Positions 27,661-36,528 of a stretch of DNA of 52,487 nucleotides are shown piece by piece. The notes under the pieces were generated by a model. The model was not told the DNA's origin. It saw only the letters and a program-made list of their open reading frames with translations, and ran no database searches. Source of the stretch: VBAS01 sp964444975 (lineage in GTDB: Bacteria; Bacteroidota; Bacteroidia; Chitinophagales; Chitinophagaceae). Position numbers and translations under genes: made by a program. How positions within the stretch are numbered: the stretch's first letter is position 1; each line of letters starts with the position of its first letter. The stretch covers positions 1 through 52,487 of the forward strand of contig CAYUJD010000018.1 in NCBI GenBank assembly GCA_964444975.1, read 5' to 3'.

Positions 27661-28128
27661 ATGACACTGGCAAAGGACAATTCAGTAAAAATTCTCTTTC
27701 GCTTTTTCAGCAATGTATTAGACGAGTGGACGGTAGAAACCATCTGGGCAGACACAGTTGACAGCGAGAATGGACTTTACAAACTTGACAGCATACCTTT
27801 TTATGCTCCTGTTGCTTCGGACGACATTGTTTTTGCAGAATACGACGAAAGAGAGCAGTGTTTGACCTACTGTAAGACGGTTGAACATTCTGGAAATTCA
27901 ACAGTTCAGGTAGTATTGCTTGACCCCGCGACGGACATTAATACAATCCGTGACACTTTTAAAAATTTGGGCTGTATATCGGAAAAGCTGAACGACAAAT
28001 ATTTTGCAATGGAAGTTCCTGCTGACAAAGATTATATACCAATCAGGAAAAGGTTGACAGAACTTAATGACGCAGGAATTATCAGTTATGCAGAACCATG
28101 CCTTGCCCGAAATCATTGGTACGACTGA
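27661..28128 (+). CDS. DUF4265 domain-containing protein
   Basis: 155-residue cytosolic protein with the DUF4265 pattern: VKILFRFFSN, ETIWAD, NGLYKLDSIPFYAP, DIVFAEYDE, TVEHSGNSTVQVVLLD, then a second alpha/beta half with YFAMEVPAD and IISYAEPCLA. Function unknown; relatives occur singly in many bacteria, sometimes in toxin-immunity neighbourhoods. The gene and the 160 bases after it are more AT-rich than the surroundings, which hints at transfer. Confidence 0.85.
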   Translation: MTLAKDNSVKILFRFFSNVLDEWTVETIWADTVDSENGLYKLDSIPFYAPVASDDIVFAEYDEREQCLTYCKTVEHSGNSTVQVVLLDPATDINTIRDTFKNLGCISEKLNDKYFAMEVPADKDYIPIRKRLTELNDAGIISYAEPCLARNHWYD

Positions 28129-28290
28129 CGAAAAGCTGCCTACAAAATCCGGTCCTATGTATATAGGAAATCAGAAAAGGATCGTATCGTTCACCTATAT
28201 TTTCTTTTGTAGCAAAGCCATCCTTTAGGGAAAAGCAGGAGATTGTGAGAGATTTGCTCTGGTTGCCTACCGCATTCAGCAATACCCCCC

Positions 28291-30543
28291 CTACGGCACA
28301 AACGTCTTCTTTTCCTTCAATGCTTTTATTTCTTCTTCCGTTCTTCCGCCCGGCGGGCAGTATTGCCGCAGAAAATTTGTAAACAAGACGGCCAGGTGTT
28401 CCGATGTGCCCTCGCCTTCGCTGATGCCGTGGGTGCGGTTAGGGTAACTCATCAGCTGAAACTGCTTGCCGTGTTTCACCAGTTCATTAATCAGTTTTTC
28501 GGTATTCTGGTAATGCACATTGTCATCACCTGTGCCGTGAATTACCAGCAGGTTTCCCTGCAGGTTTTTTGCATGCGTCAGTGCTGCGCCGTTTTTGTAA
28601 TCATCCATATTTTCCTGCGGCAAACCCATATAGCGTTCGGTGTAAATGTTATCATACAGCAATGAACTGGTAACCGGCGCAATGGATATTCCCGTTTGAT
28701 ATTGATCCGGGTATTGAAACATCAGGTTTAGTGTAGATGAGCCGCCGCCGCTCCAGCCCCACACAGCCACTCTTGTTGTATCAATAAACGTCCACTTCAG
28801 CACTTCCTTTGCACCCAGTGCCTGGTCGCGGATGTTCAGCTGTCCTACTTTTTTGTAAATCGCTTTTCGCCATTCCCTTCCTTTTGGTGCCGGTGTACCG
28901 CGGTTGTCGAGTGAAACCTGTATGTAACCGTCTTCTGCCATATCGCCGGTGTAAAGAAAATTTCCGGCTGCCCCATAGCTGTCACTTACCGTAGTGCCCG
29001 CCGGCTCGCCATACACATAAAACACTACCGGGTATTTTTTTGTGCTGTCAAAATTTTTGGGCTTCACCACCCATCCGTCCATCGTCACACCTTCTTCGGT
29101 GGTTATTTTAAAAAAAGATACATGGCTTTTTTCTTTTTCTTCCGGTTTAATTTTTTTCCCGATGTCATCTTCCGTCTTCAGCGGCCGGTGGTCGGGCAGC
29201 GTCACCCACTCACTCAGTGGCGGCGTATAGTAATTGGATAAATTATGACGGGCAAATTTTCCGTTGGGAGAAATTTCATAGGTATGTGTGCCTTCCTGTC
29301 CGGGCGGCGAGTGGCGTTCGGCCGGGTAGCCGCCTTCGATGCGGACGGCATACAGAAAACGCTGCGTGGCGTTGTGCGGCGAGGCATAAAAATATACCAG
29401 TCCTTTTTTCTCATCAATTCGCAGCACATCCATCACGTCGTAATTGCCTTTGGTGATCAGGGTTTGTTTGCTGCCGTCTTTGCTGATGCGGTACAGGTGG
29501 CGCCAGCCGTCTTTCTCGCTGAACCAGGTAAATTCTTTGCCGCCGCTTATCCAGTCCCAGCCTTTTACATCGCTCCGCCATTCGTTCAGCGTAGCCACCC
29601 ATGCTTCATCGGTTTCGGTGAAAATGATTTTTGCATCGCCGGTGGCGGCATTGCACAGCATCAGCCGGCTTTCATTTTGTTTTCGGTTGAGTTGCTGCAG
29701 AATGATTTCACCCGGTGCGCCCCACTCCATGCGGATGATATAATGCTGCGCCGGGTCGCCGGGCACTTTCATCCACCGGGTTTGCGCCGTGGCAATGTTC
29801 ACAATGCCGATGCGTGCAGGCGATGGCGGCTCACCCACTTTGGGATATTCCACGGGAATCATTCGGCTGTACACCGAGTCGGTAGTGTTCAGCATGTAAT
29901 AGTCCCTGATTTTGTTGGCATCAATCTGCCAGTAGGCAATGCTTTTGCTGTCGGGGCTCCAGCGAAAGCCATCGCGGCAGAAAAATTCTTCTTCATACAC
30001 CCAGTCGAAAGTGCCGTTGATAAGTTTTTTGGTGCCATTGTCACTGGTGAGTTTTTTGATAGCGCCGGTAGCCAGGTCTTCCACATAAATATTGCGTTCA
30101 CTTACATAAGCCACTTTTTTATTGTCGGGCGAAAATTTGGCGAACTGTAAACTTGATTCGGGTCTTCCTTTGCCCAGCTGTTTCAAAACACCTGTAGAAA
30201 GATTCAACAGCCAGTAATCGCCGCGGGTATCGAAGCGCCACACTCTTTTGGTATTGGTATAAATCAGCGCCAGCTTTTCGTCGGAAGAAAGCAGGAAATT
30301 TCGCGGGGCCAGGGATTTCCCGTCTTTAGTGGTCAATTGTTTTTTGCTGATAAAAACAGACTTCTCCAGCGAGGGTAGTTCCGTTTTTATGATTTCTCCT
30401 TTTTCCCTGTCAATGGAAAAATAAGCATTGCCGTCATTGCTCCATTTTGTAGCCGGCACGCCGGTTTGGGCGGCCAGGATGATGAAGACAAACTGCACGA
30501 CTATCAGCAGGCAGAATTTCTTTGTAGTTTTTCTGAACAGCAT
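28291..30543 (-). CDS. S9 family dipeptidyl peptidase IV
   Basis: 750-residue exported prolyl dipeptidyl peptidase. Signal or anchor segment about 10-25. An eight-bladed DPPIV_N propeller carries the substrate N-terminus-binding Glu pair (DWVYEEEFF). The C-terminal alpha/beta-hydrolase has Ser598 in GWSGGG, Asp673/674 in HGTGDDNVH and His705 in RTHGIS. Cleaves X-Pro or X-Ala dipeptides in the periplasm. Together with the S46 enzyme at 2993 it fits peptide-based nutrition common in Bacteroidota. Single-gene unit, divergent from the nitrilase gene. Confidence 0.96.
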   Translation of the reverse strand: MLFRKTTKKFCLLIVVQFVFIILAAQTGVPATKWSNDGNAYFSIDREKGEIIKTELPSLEKSVFISKKQLTTKDGKSLAPRNFLLSSDEKLALIYTNTKRVWRFDTRGDYWLLNLSTGVLKQLGKGRPESSLQFAKFSPDNKKVAYVSERNIYVEDLATGAIKKLTSDNGTKKLINGTFDWVYEEEFFCRDGFRWSPDSKSIAYWQIDANKIRDYYMLNTTDSVYSRMIPVEYPKVGEPPSPARIGIVNIATAQTRWMKVPGDPAQHYIIRMEWGAPGEIILQQLNRKQNESRLMLCNAATGDAKIIFTETDEAWVATLNEWRSDVKGWDWISGGKEFTWFSEKDGWRHLYRISKDGSKQTLITKGNYDVMDVLRIDEKKGLVYFYASPHNATQRFLYAVRIEGGYPAERHSPPGQEGTHTYEISPNGKFARHNLSNYYTPPLSEWVTLPDHRPLKTEDDIGKKIKPEEKEKSHVSFFKITTEEGVTMDGWVVKPKNFDSTKKYPVVFYVYGEPAGTTVSDSYGAAGNFLYTGDMAEDGYIQVSLDNRGTPAPKGREWRKAIYKKVGQLNIRDQALGAKEVLKWTFIDTTRVAVWGWSGGGSSTLNLMFQYPDQYQTGISIAPVTSSLLYDNIYTERYMGLPQENMDDYKNGAALTHAKNLQGNLLVIHGTGDDNVHYQNTEKLINELVKHGKQFQLMSYPNRTHGISEGEGTSEHLAVLFTNFLRQYCPPGGRTEEEIKALKEKKTFVP

Positions 30544-30659
30544 TGTGTAAAAAAATTTACGGGATGAAAGTACGGAAAGGGCGTGAGTTAACAGTTGTTT
30601 ATTGACAAACGGAGTCAGTAAATAATAATTGAATGCTCTATCTGAATAACTTTACACCC

Positions 30660-31523
30660 ATGTCCACCCTCACCATCACCGGCATTCAAACTTTGCTGCA
30701 CTGGGAAAACCCGGCGGCCAACCTGGATATGCTGGAAGAAAAAATAAAAATCATTTCCTATAAAACTGAAGTCATCATCCTGCCCGAAATGTTCAACACA
30801 GGGTTCAGCATGAAACCAAAAGAACTGGCTGAAACCATGGATGGAGAAACGGTAAAGTGGATGAAGCGTATAGCGGCAGAAAAAAAAATGATTCTTACAG
30901 GAAGTTTGATGATTATGGAAAATGGAAATTATTTTAACCGCCTCATCTGGATGCTGCCGAATGGTCAATACGGCTACTACGACAAGCGGCATTTGTTTGC
31001 TTACGCCGGCGAAGACGAAGAATTTACTCCCGGCACAAAACGATTGATTGCTTCAGTGAAGGGCTGGCGGGTGCATCTGCTGGTGTGTTATGATTTGCGT
31101 TTCCCTGTTTGGAGCCGACAGGCTCCTCCTTTCCGAGAGGAGAAGGGGCCGGGGGATGAAACTCCCCCTCTCCGTAAGGAGAGGGGGTCGGGGGGTGAGG
31201 CAATTAGTGCTCCCGAATATGACTTGTTGATTTATGTAGCCAACTGGCCCGAGCGGCGAAACCATGCATGGAAAACCCTGCTGCAGGCAAGAGCCATCGA
31301 AAACCAGTGCTATGTATCGGGTGTAAACCGTGTGGGGTACGATGGCAACAATATTTATCACAGCGGCGACAGCATGGTAGTGGATCCGATGGGCGAAATA
31401 TTATACAGCAAGGCGCACGAAGAAGATATTTTTACCCTCACGCTGCAGAAAGACAAGCTGGAAGATGTGCGAACACGACTGCCTTTCTGGAAAGACGGCG
31501 ATAATTTTATAATTCAAGCCTGA
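30660..31523 (+). CDS. Nitrilase-family amidase (omega-amidase/YafV-like) with an in-frame repeat insertion
   Basis: 287-residue carbon-nitrogen hydrolase. The catalytic triad is intact: Glu43 (LPEMFN), Lys109 (YYDKRHLF) and Cys143 (LVCYDLRFP). Close relatives hydrolyse alpha-ketoglutaramate or ketosuccinamate. The unusual feature is an insertion of about 32 residues (154-185) rich in Pro, Glu, Arg and Gly between FPVWS and EYDLLIYVANWP, where the family normally continues almost directly; it is encoded by two tandem units of repeat P1 (31122-31200). The insertion follows the catalytic Cys by only about ten residues, so activity may be affected. I start at ATG 30660 (MSTLTITGIQ); the open frame begins nine codons earlier. 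nagA follows with a one-base TGATG overlap. Confidence 0.9.
   Translation: MSTLTITGIQTLLHWENPAANLDMLEEKIKIISYKTEVIILPEMFNTGFSMKPKELAETMDGETVKWMKRIAAEKKMILTGSLMIMENGNYFNRLIWMLPNGQYGYYDKRHLFAYAGEDEEFTPGTKRLIASVKGWRVHLLVCYDLRFPVWSRQAPPFREEKGPGDETPPLRKERGSGGEAISAPEYDLLIYVANWPERRNHAWKTLLQARAIENQCYVSGVNRVGYDGNNIYHSGDSMVVDPMGEILYSKAHEEDIFTLTLQKDKLEDVRTRLPFWKDGDNFIIQA
31122..31200 (+). repeat. Two tandem P1 palindromic units inside the nitrilase gene
   Basis: Units 31122-31160 and 31161-31200 align with 30 of 39 identical bases. The second is a perfect 10-bp stem CCCCCTCTCC/GGAGAGGGGG with loop GTAA, followed by TCGGGGGG. Same family as the intergenic elements at 1326-1358 and 20946-20973. No stop codon arises in the reading frame. 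Confidence 0.85.
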
Positions 31524-32620
31524 TGAAGCAGGTCATTACCAACGCAACCATTTATACAGCAAAGGAAATTCTTACCGGCACAGCCATTCTCATCAGCGAT
31601 GGAATTATCCAGGGTTTTGTTTACGACACCGATATTCCCGATGATTATGAAGTGAGGGACCTGGGCGGCCGCAATCTTGCACCGGCATTTATTGATTTGC
31701 AGATTTACGGCGCTAATGGTTTTCTTTTTTCAGAATCCCCTACGACGGAAGCGATAGAAGCGACAAAAAATTATTGCCTGCAGGGCGGCGCTTCAAAATT
31801 CCTGCTGACGGTTTCCACCAATTCGTGGGAGGTTGTCAGCAGGTGTTTAAACGCAGCAAAACAATACCTGGCGGCAGGAGGAAAAAATCTCACGGGGCTT
31901 CATCTCGAAGGCCCCTGGATTAATGCAGAGAAAAGAGGTGCCCACCAGCAGCAGTATATTCATTCGCCAACGATGGAGGAAGCAAAAAAAATTGTGGATG
32001 CAGCCGAAGGCGTAGTGAAGATGATTACACTGGCGCCGGAAAGGGCGGAAGAAACGATTATAGATTATTTGCAGAATAACGGAATTGTTGTTTCTGCCGG
32101 TCATTCCAATGCCACCTACCAGCAGGCGATGAGGGGGTTTGAAAAAATAAAAGTGGCCACGCACCTGTTCAATGCCATGTCGCAGTTACAAAGCCGCGAG
32201 CCCGGCATGGTTGGCGCCATTTATAATCATCCATCGGTTTGCTGCAGCCTGGTGGCCGATGGTGTGCATGTGGACTATGCCGCCATCCGCATCAGCAAAA
32301 AAATTTTAGGCGAAAGACTTTTCCTCATCACCGACGCCGTGGCGGAAACATCAACAGGGCCTTACCGGCATGTGTTTAAAGACGATCGCTATGTGTTGCC
32401 GTCCGGTACTCTTTCGGGCTCTGCATTAACGATGATGAAGGCAGTGAAGAATTGTGTGCAGCATGCCGGCATTGATTTGGATGAAGCGTTGCGCATGGCG
32501 TCACTTTATCCTGCCAGGGTGCTGGGTATTGAAGACAGGGCCGGTTTGATTCAAAAAAATTACGAAGCTTCTTTTGTGGTGTTTGATGAGGAGCTGAATG
32601 TCATTGATGTGATCGGATAA
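31523..32620 (+). CDS. nagA: N-acetylglucosamine-6-phosphate deacetylase NagA
   Basis: 365-residue amidohydrolase-fold enzyme that deacetylates GlcNAc-6-phosphate in amino-sugar and peptidoglycan recycling. Motifs: FIDLQIYGANGF (in place of the usual HxH region), GLHLEGPWI with metal-binding Glu, AGHSNATYQQ, THLFNAMSQL, PGMVGA and LITDAV with catalytic Asp. The first metal HxH is replaced by LQIYG, as in single-metal NagA enzymes. Its ATG overlaps the nitrilase stop by one base, indicating coupling. The last 20 bases overlap the oppositely oriented S41 gene. Confidence 0.95.
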   Translation: MKQVITNATIYTAKEILTGTAILISDGIIQGFVYDTDIPDDYEVRDLGGRNLAPAFIDLQIYGANGFLFSESPTTEAIEATKNYCLQGGASKFLLTVSTNSWEVVSRCLNAAKQYLAAGGKNLTGLHLEGPWINAEKRGAHQQQYIHSPTMEEAKKIVDAAEGVVKMITLAPERAEETIIDYLQNNGIVVSAGHSNATYQQAMRGFEKIKVATHLFNAMSQLQSREPGMVGAIYNHPSVCCSLVADGVHVDYAAIRISKKILGERLFLITDAVAETSTGPYRHVFKDDRYVLPSGTLSGSALTMMKAVKNCVQHAGIDLDEALRMASLYPARVLGIEDRAGLIQKNYEASFVVFDEELNVIDVIG

Positions 32621-34169
32621 GTTCCATCACTTTTTCCATTTTATAATCCACCCCGCGGCGGATGGCATCGGTGGTGGGTAAAACAATGACTTCGGGCTGC
32701 ACCCCCTTGCCATCTTTCGGAATATTTTTATCTATAACGAGGCGGAAAAGAGGCAGCCGGAAACGAATTCCTGTTTCAGGCAGCGTCACATCGGGTATCA
32801 GCCACGCGGAGTTTCCATAAGCGCCGCCACCGGTTTCTTCACCCACTACAATTACATTTTCCTGCTGTTTTATTTTTTGGGTAAATAAAGTGGTAGCCGA
32901 GAAAGAATTTCCGCCGGTAAGAATATACACCGTGCCGTCAAAATGATTTTTCTTTTTCGGTTTGAACGCATGCCGTTCGAAATACCCGAAATGATATTTA
33001 CCGTCATTCTTTTTTGCCGTTACAATCAGCATAAACAGGCGGTTGAAAAAATAATTTTCAATATACTTTTTGTAGCGGCTGTTTCGGTTATTGGCAAAAA
33101 GAGAATCGGCCACTTTGAATTTTTCCCTGGCAATAAAACGGGTGAGCAGCGTGGAGTTGGTCACACTGCCACCGCCGTTGCTGCGCACATCAATCACCAG
33201 GTGTTTGGTATCCACCCGGCGTAAAGAGCGGAAGGATGACCTGAAAAAAGATTTCAGCCGCAGGTTGCGGCCAAAGGAAGCCAGGTCCATAAACGCAATT
33301 TTGTTTACTGAATCAAGACGCATGTTCCTGGTTGCCCGGCGGATTTGTTTTTTTCTTTCAGCCGGCGCTATTTTTTCAATACGGGAAAGGGCGGAACGCC
33401 CCATGCTGTCGGTCCGCGGATTGTACGGTTGTATTACTGTTGATTTTTCAGTACCGTTTCCGTCAAGGTATTCAATAAAATAATTTTCCTTCAGTCCGAA
33501 TACGGAAGTGAACGCAAAACCAAAGCCGCCCCGGTTGCTCAGGTTTTGATATTTGTGCGTCAGGTTGTACCCATCGCTGGATATGTAACGGCAAAGCGTA
33601 TCAAGTATAGAGGACACAGGCCGGTGGTCAATTTTTTTTACCACCACACCACGGGTCAGCATACTGTCTTTCCGGTTCAGGTTGGCAGCCACGGTGGCGG
33701 TATCCGTTTCGCCGGGCCATATTTTCAGGCTCAGCGGAAAAATCTTTGTGTTGGCCGTATCGCGGTAGCGGGCATAGGTTTTGGAGCTTCTTGTCACGGT
33801 ATGCCCGCAGTTGATTTTTGAAATCACATAGCTGAGAATTTTGCGGAAGCTTTCTTCATTCAGGGAGTCGCTCAGCTGTTGTTCGCCCCATTCAAAATAG
33901 CGGTCCATTTCTTCCTTTGGCGTGTACCAGTAAATGCCCGGATGTGATTCTTCCAGCGCCCCGCGGAAAATGGCATAATCTTTTTTCAGTTGTGCCGGGG
34001 AAAATTTTCCGGAAGGAGTATAGGCGTATTTGGATACAGTGCAGGAGCTGAAAAAAACAATCAACACAAAACAGGCCGGAAGCAATTTGCCAATAGCAAT
34101 TTTAAAATGAGCAGCTTTTTTCTTTTGCCCATAGCCCATAGCCCATGGCTGGTTGAAAAATGTTTTCAT
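32601..34169 (-). CDS. S41 family peptidase-like lipoprotein
   Basis: 522-residue exported protein. A lipoprotein signal is visible: basic residues, LPACFVLIVFF, then FSSC with acylation Cys43. The C-terminal S41 (tail-specific protease) domain shows LVIDVRSNGGGS, TGGNSFSATTLF with candidate nucleophile Ser422/424, and VVGEETGGG. A helical N-terminal region and a PDZ-like part (VVVKKIDHRPV) lie between. The first residues (QPWAMGYGQ) are encoded by a GCCCATA tandem repeat, so the true start may be the internal Met11 (34139). Convergent 20-base overlap with nagA. Confidence 0.88.
   Translation of the reverse strand: MKTFFNQPWAMGYGQKKKAAHFKIAIGKLLPACFVLIVFFSSCTVSKYAYTPSGKFSPAQLKKDYAIFRGALEESHPGIYWYTPKEEMDRYFEWGEQQLSDSLNEESFRKILSYVISKINCGHTVTRSSKTYARYRDTANTKIFPLSLKIWPGETDTATVAANLNRKDSMLTRGVVVKKIDHRPVSSILDTLCRYISSDGYNLTHKYQNLSNRGGFGFAFTSVFGLKENYFIEYLDGNGTEKSTVIQPYNPRTDSMGRSALSRIEKIAPAERKKQIRRATRNMRLDSVNKIAFMDLASFGRNLRLKSFFRSSFRSLRRVDTKHLVIDVRSNGGGSVTNSTLLTRFIAREKFKVADSLFANNRNSRYKKYIENYFFNRLFMLIVTAKKNDGKYHFGYFERHAFKPKKKNHFDGTVYILTGGNSFSATTLFTQKIKQQENVIVVGEETGGGAYGNSAWLIPDVTLPETGIRFRLPLFRLVIDKNIPKDGKGVQPEVIVLPTTDAIRRGVDYKMEKVMELIRSHQ
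34127..34148 (-). repeat. GCCCATA tandem repeat in the 5' end of the S41 gene
   Basis: Three near-perfect copies of a 7-mer (GCCCATA, GCCCATA, GCCCATG). Codes for the odd AMGYGQ stretch ahead of the lipoprotein signal. Confidence 0.75.
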
Positions 34170-34181
34170 ATACGAATCCGC

Positions 34182-35216
34182 TTATCGTTTCTTCAGTGCA
34201 TCCCAACCCTGTGCGGTGATGGGATACGTATTATTTCCTTTGGTTATTATTTTTGCGCCTTCATCCGCATCGGTCATATAACCTACTACGCTAATTTCCT
34301 CACTTGTTATGATTTTTTCATAATCCGAAGGGCGGATGGTAAACAGCAGCTCATAATCTTCGCCGCCGCTCAGGGCGCAGGCGGTCGGGTCTATTTCAAA
34401 TTTGAAGGCTGCATTTCTTGTGGCTTCCGCTACAGGAATTTTTTCTTCATACAGCACACAGCCCAGGTTACTTTGTTTGCAGATATGCAAAATCTCCGAG
34501 CTGAGCCCGTCGCTGATGTCCATCATGGCAGTAGGCAGGATGTCCTGCTTTTCAAAAAACTCAATGATGTCTTTCCGTGCTTCGGGTTTCAGCAGTCGTC
34601 CCACCACGTATGCTTCGCCTTCCAGGTCGGGCTGAATGGAAGGGTTTTCAAGAAAAATCTTTTTTTCCCTTTCGAGGAAAAGTAAACCGATATAAGCAGC
34701 TCCCAGGTCGCCGCTGACACAAAGCAGGTCGCCTTTTTGTGCCGTGCTTCGTTTTACAAATTTGCCCGGCGTCACTTCGCCGATGGCGGTGACGGAAATA
34801 ACAAAACCCTTTTGTGATGAGGCGGTATCGCCGCCCACAAGGTCCACGCCGTAGCGGTCGCAGGCAGCATAAATGCCCTCATAAAATTCATCCAGCGCTT
34901 CCACGCTGAACCGGTTGCTTACCCCGATGCTCAGGGTGATTTGGGTAGGAATGGCATTCATGGCATACACATCGCTCAGGTTTACTATAACGCTTTTGTA
35001 ACCGAGATGTTTTAACGGGGTGTACATTAAATCGAAATGCACGCCTTCAATCAGCAGGTCGGTGGTTACCACGGTTTGCCGGCCATAATGATCAATTACC
35101 GCGGCATCATCGCCCACGCCAACCACAGAAGAAGCGTTTTGCAGCTCTATGTTTTTAGTAAGGTGATCAATCAGGCCGAATTCGCCGAGGGTTGATATTT
35201 CAGTACGATTATCCAT
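34182..35216 (-). CDS. thiL: Thiamine-monophosphate kinase ThiL
   Basis: 344-residue enzyme of the PurM/AIR-synthase fold that phosphorylates thiamine phosphate to thiamine diphosphate. Marks: GVGDDAAVID, TTDLLIEGVHFD, VNLSDVYAMNA, DLVGGDTASS, VCVSGDLGAAYIGL (read as LLCVSGDLG) and MDISDGLSSE, with SGGEDYELLFT near the end. The start overlaps the end of the four-helix-bundle gene by 8 bases; a 18-base palindrome ends 13 bases before the ATG. Confidence 0.95.
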   Translation of the reverse strand: MDNRTEISTLGEFGLIDHLTKNIELQNASSVVGVGDDAAVIDHYGRQTVVTTDLLIEGVHFDLMYTPLKHLGYKSVIVNLSDVYAMNAIPTQITLSIGVSNRFSVEALDEFYEGIYAACDRYGVDLVGGDTASSQKGFVISVTAIGEVTPGKFVKRSTAQKGDLLCVSGDLGAAYIGLLFLEREKKIFLENPSIQPDLEGEAYVVGRLLKPEARKDIIEFFEKQDILPTAMMDISDGLSSEILHICKQSNLGCVLYEEKIPVAEATRNAAFKFEIDPTACALSGGEDYELLFTIRPSDYEKIITSEEISVVGYMTDADEGAKIITKGNNTYPITAQGWDALKKR

Positions 35217-35631
35217 TTTTGATTTTAGTCCCGATTATAATCGGGATTTGATTTTGGATTTTTTTAGAGCTTTCCTTGTACAGGTTATTTTCTGAAGTGA
35301 TAATTGACGCCACAATTATTGATAGCAATTGGTTCCCTTCTTTGTATAATTCACGAAGTTCCTTTTTGAAAGTTTCGTTGAACGCAGCAAGCAGTTCATA
35401 AAAAAACAATGTTTCATCCAATTCCTCTTCTACCATCTTTAATGTATTTATGAAATCAGGTTTTGATTTTCCCCTGCAGGCGGAACGATAATTTGCTGCC
35501 GACGACGATGAACTTCTTATTATTTGATCGACATAAACTTTATTTACCGCATTAAATGGCAGCCTTAAACAAAGTTTTGCAGTGGCAATAGCAAGCTGTT
35601 TTAATCTGTTTTTTAATTCCTTTTCAGTCAT
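35209..35631 (-). CDS. Four-helix-bundle protein (23S rRNA intervening-sequence type)
   Basis: 140-residue helical protein of the S23/IVP group (VYVDQIIRSSSSSAANYRSA and FINTLKMVEEELDETLFFYELL, both family hallmarks, quoted in part: RSSSSSAANY, MVEEELDET). Such proteins are widespread as single genes or within rRNA inserts; function is unknown. The C-terminal residues (NQIPIIIGTKIKNG) are encoded by palindrome P2 and do not look like family sequence, so the reading frame appears to have been extended by the repeat. Confidence 0.87.
   Translation of the reverse strand: MTEKELKNRLKQLAIATAKLCLRLPFNAVNKVYVDQIIRSSSSSAANYRSACRGKSKPDFINTLKMVEEELDETLFFYELLAAFNETFKKELRELYKEGNQLLSIIVASIITSENNLYKESSKKIQNQIPIIIGTKIKNG
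35229..35246. repeat. Palindrome P2, copy 1 (thiL start)
   Basis: TCCCGATTATAATCGGGA, a perfect 18-base palindrome, within the 3' end of the four-helix-bundle gene and 13 bases before thiL. Flanks GATTTTAG and TTTGATTTT resemble the other copies. Confidence 0.8.
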
Positions 35632-35679
35632 TAAATGTAAATTTCTAATTATGGAAATCTAAAATCACAAATCAAAAAT

Positions 35680-36459
35680 CTAAAATTTATTATTGATCCA
35701 TTTCAACAGCTCATCATGAATCTTCCCGTTTGTGGCTGCTATTCTGTGTTGATAAACTGAAAACTTTTTTCCTTCATGATCGGTTACCCGGCCGCCGGCT
35801 TCTTCCACCATCAGGTAACCCGCGGCACTATCCCAGGGTTCCAGCTTGTGTTCATAAAAACCATCAAAGCGGCCGCAGGCCACCCAGCAAAGATCAATGG
35901 CTGCCGAACCAAGCCGCCTGACGGGCACGCCTTTTTTTATCAGCCGGCTGAAAACTTCCAGCGGGCCGTTGGGCATATTAATATAAGTATAAGGAAAACC
36001 GGTAACGAGGCAGGCTGTCAGCACACTGGTTTCATGGCTTACCGAAATTTTTTTATCATTTAAAAAAGCGCCGCCTCCTTTTTCTGCAAAAAATAATTCA
36101 TTCAGTATGGGAGCATATACCGATGACATAATGATTTCTCCGTTTTTTTCCAAAGCAACTGCAACGCAGCAGATGGGGATGCCGTGGGCAAAATTCACGG
36201 TGCCGTCAATGGGGTCAATGATCCATTTGAAACCGGATTCCTGTTTTACTTCGCCGGTTTCTTCGGCCAGCACCTGGTGGCCGGGAAAATTCTTTTCAAT
36301 AACACGCAGAATAGCCGCTTCTGCATAATGATCAGCTTCGGTGACAAGATTGTTTACGCCTTCTTTATGAGAAATGATAAAATCGCTGTTGAAAAAACGC
36401 CGCAGCTCGGCACCGCCTGCCTGCACCGCCTCCAGAAGCGTTTGTTTAAGCATGGGCAA
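35680..36459 (-). CDS. Inositol monophosphatase family protein
   Basis: 259-residue Mg-dependent phosphatase. Metal and catalytic motifs: LVTEADHYAE, LAEETG, IIDPIDGTVNFAHG and WDSAAGYLMVEEAGG. Family members hydrolyse inositol-1-phosphate, related sugar phosphates or act as SuhB-type factors; specificity cannot be read here. Preceded in the same direction by nothing close; divergent from the glycosyltransferase gene, with palindrome P2 copy 2 between them. Confidence 0.93.
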   Translation of the reverse strand: MPMLKQTLLEAVQAGGAELRRFFNSDFIISHKEGVNNLVTEADHYAEAAILRVIEKNFPGHQVLAEETGEVKQESGFKWIIDPIDGTVNFAHGIPICCVAVALEKNGEIIMSSVYAPILNELFFAEKGGGAFLNDKKISVSHETSVLTACLVTGFPYTYINMPNGPLEVFSRLIKKGVPVRRLGSAAIDLCWVACGRFDGFYEHKLEPWDSAAGYLMVEEAGGRVTDHEGKKFSVYQHRIAATNGKIHDELLKWINNKF

Positions 36460-36486
36460 AGATACCTCCGCAATTTTAGATTTCGG

Positions 36487-36504
36487 TCCCGGTAATTATC
36501 GGGA
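36487..36504. repeat. Palindrome P2, copy 2 (divergent promoter region)
   Basis: TCCCGGTAATTATCGGGA, one mismatch in the palindrome, midway between the starts of the phosphatase (36459, leftward) and the glycosyltransferase (36529, rightward). Flanked by TTTTAGATTT-type sequence. Confidence 0.75.
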
Positions 36505-36528
36505 TAAGATTTTTAGATTTGAGGCGGA

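Noticed and set aside
29245..30150. 301-codon open frame opposite the DPP-IV gene
   Set aside because: Antisense shadow of a gene with all catalytic motifs intact.
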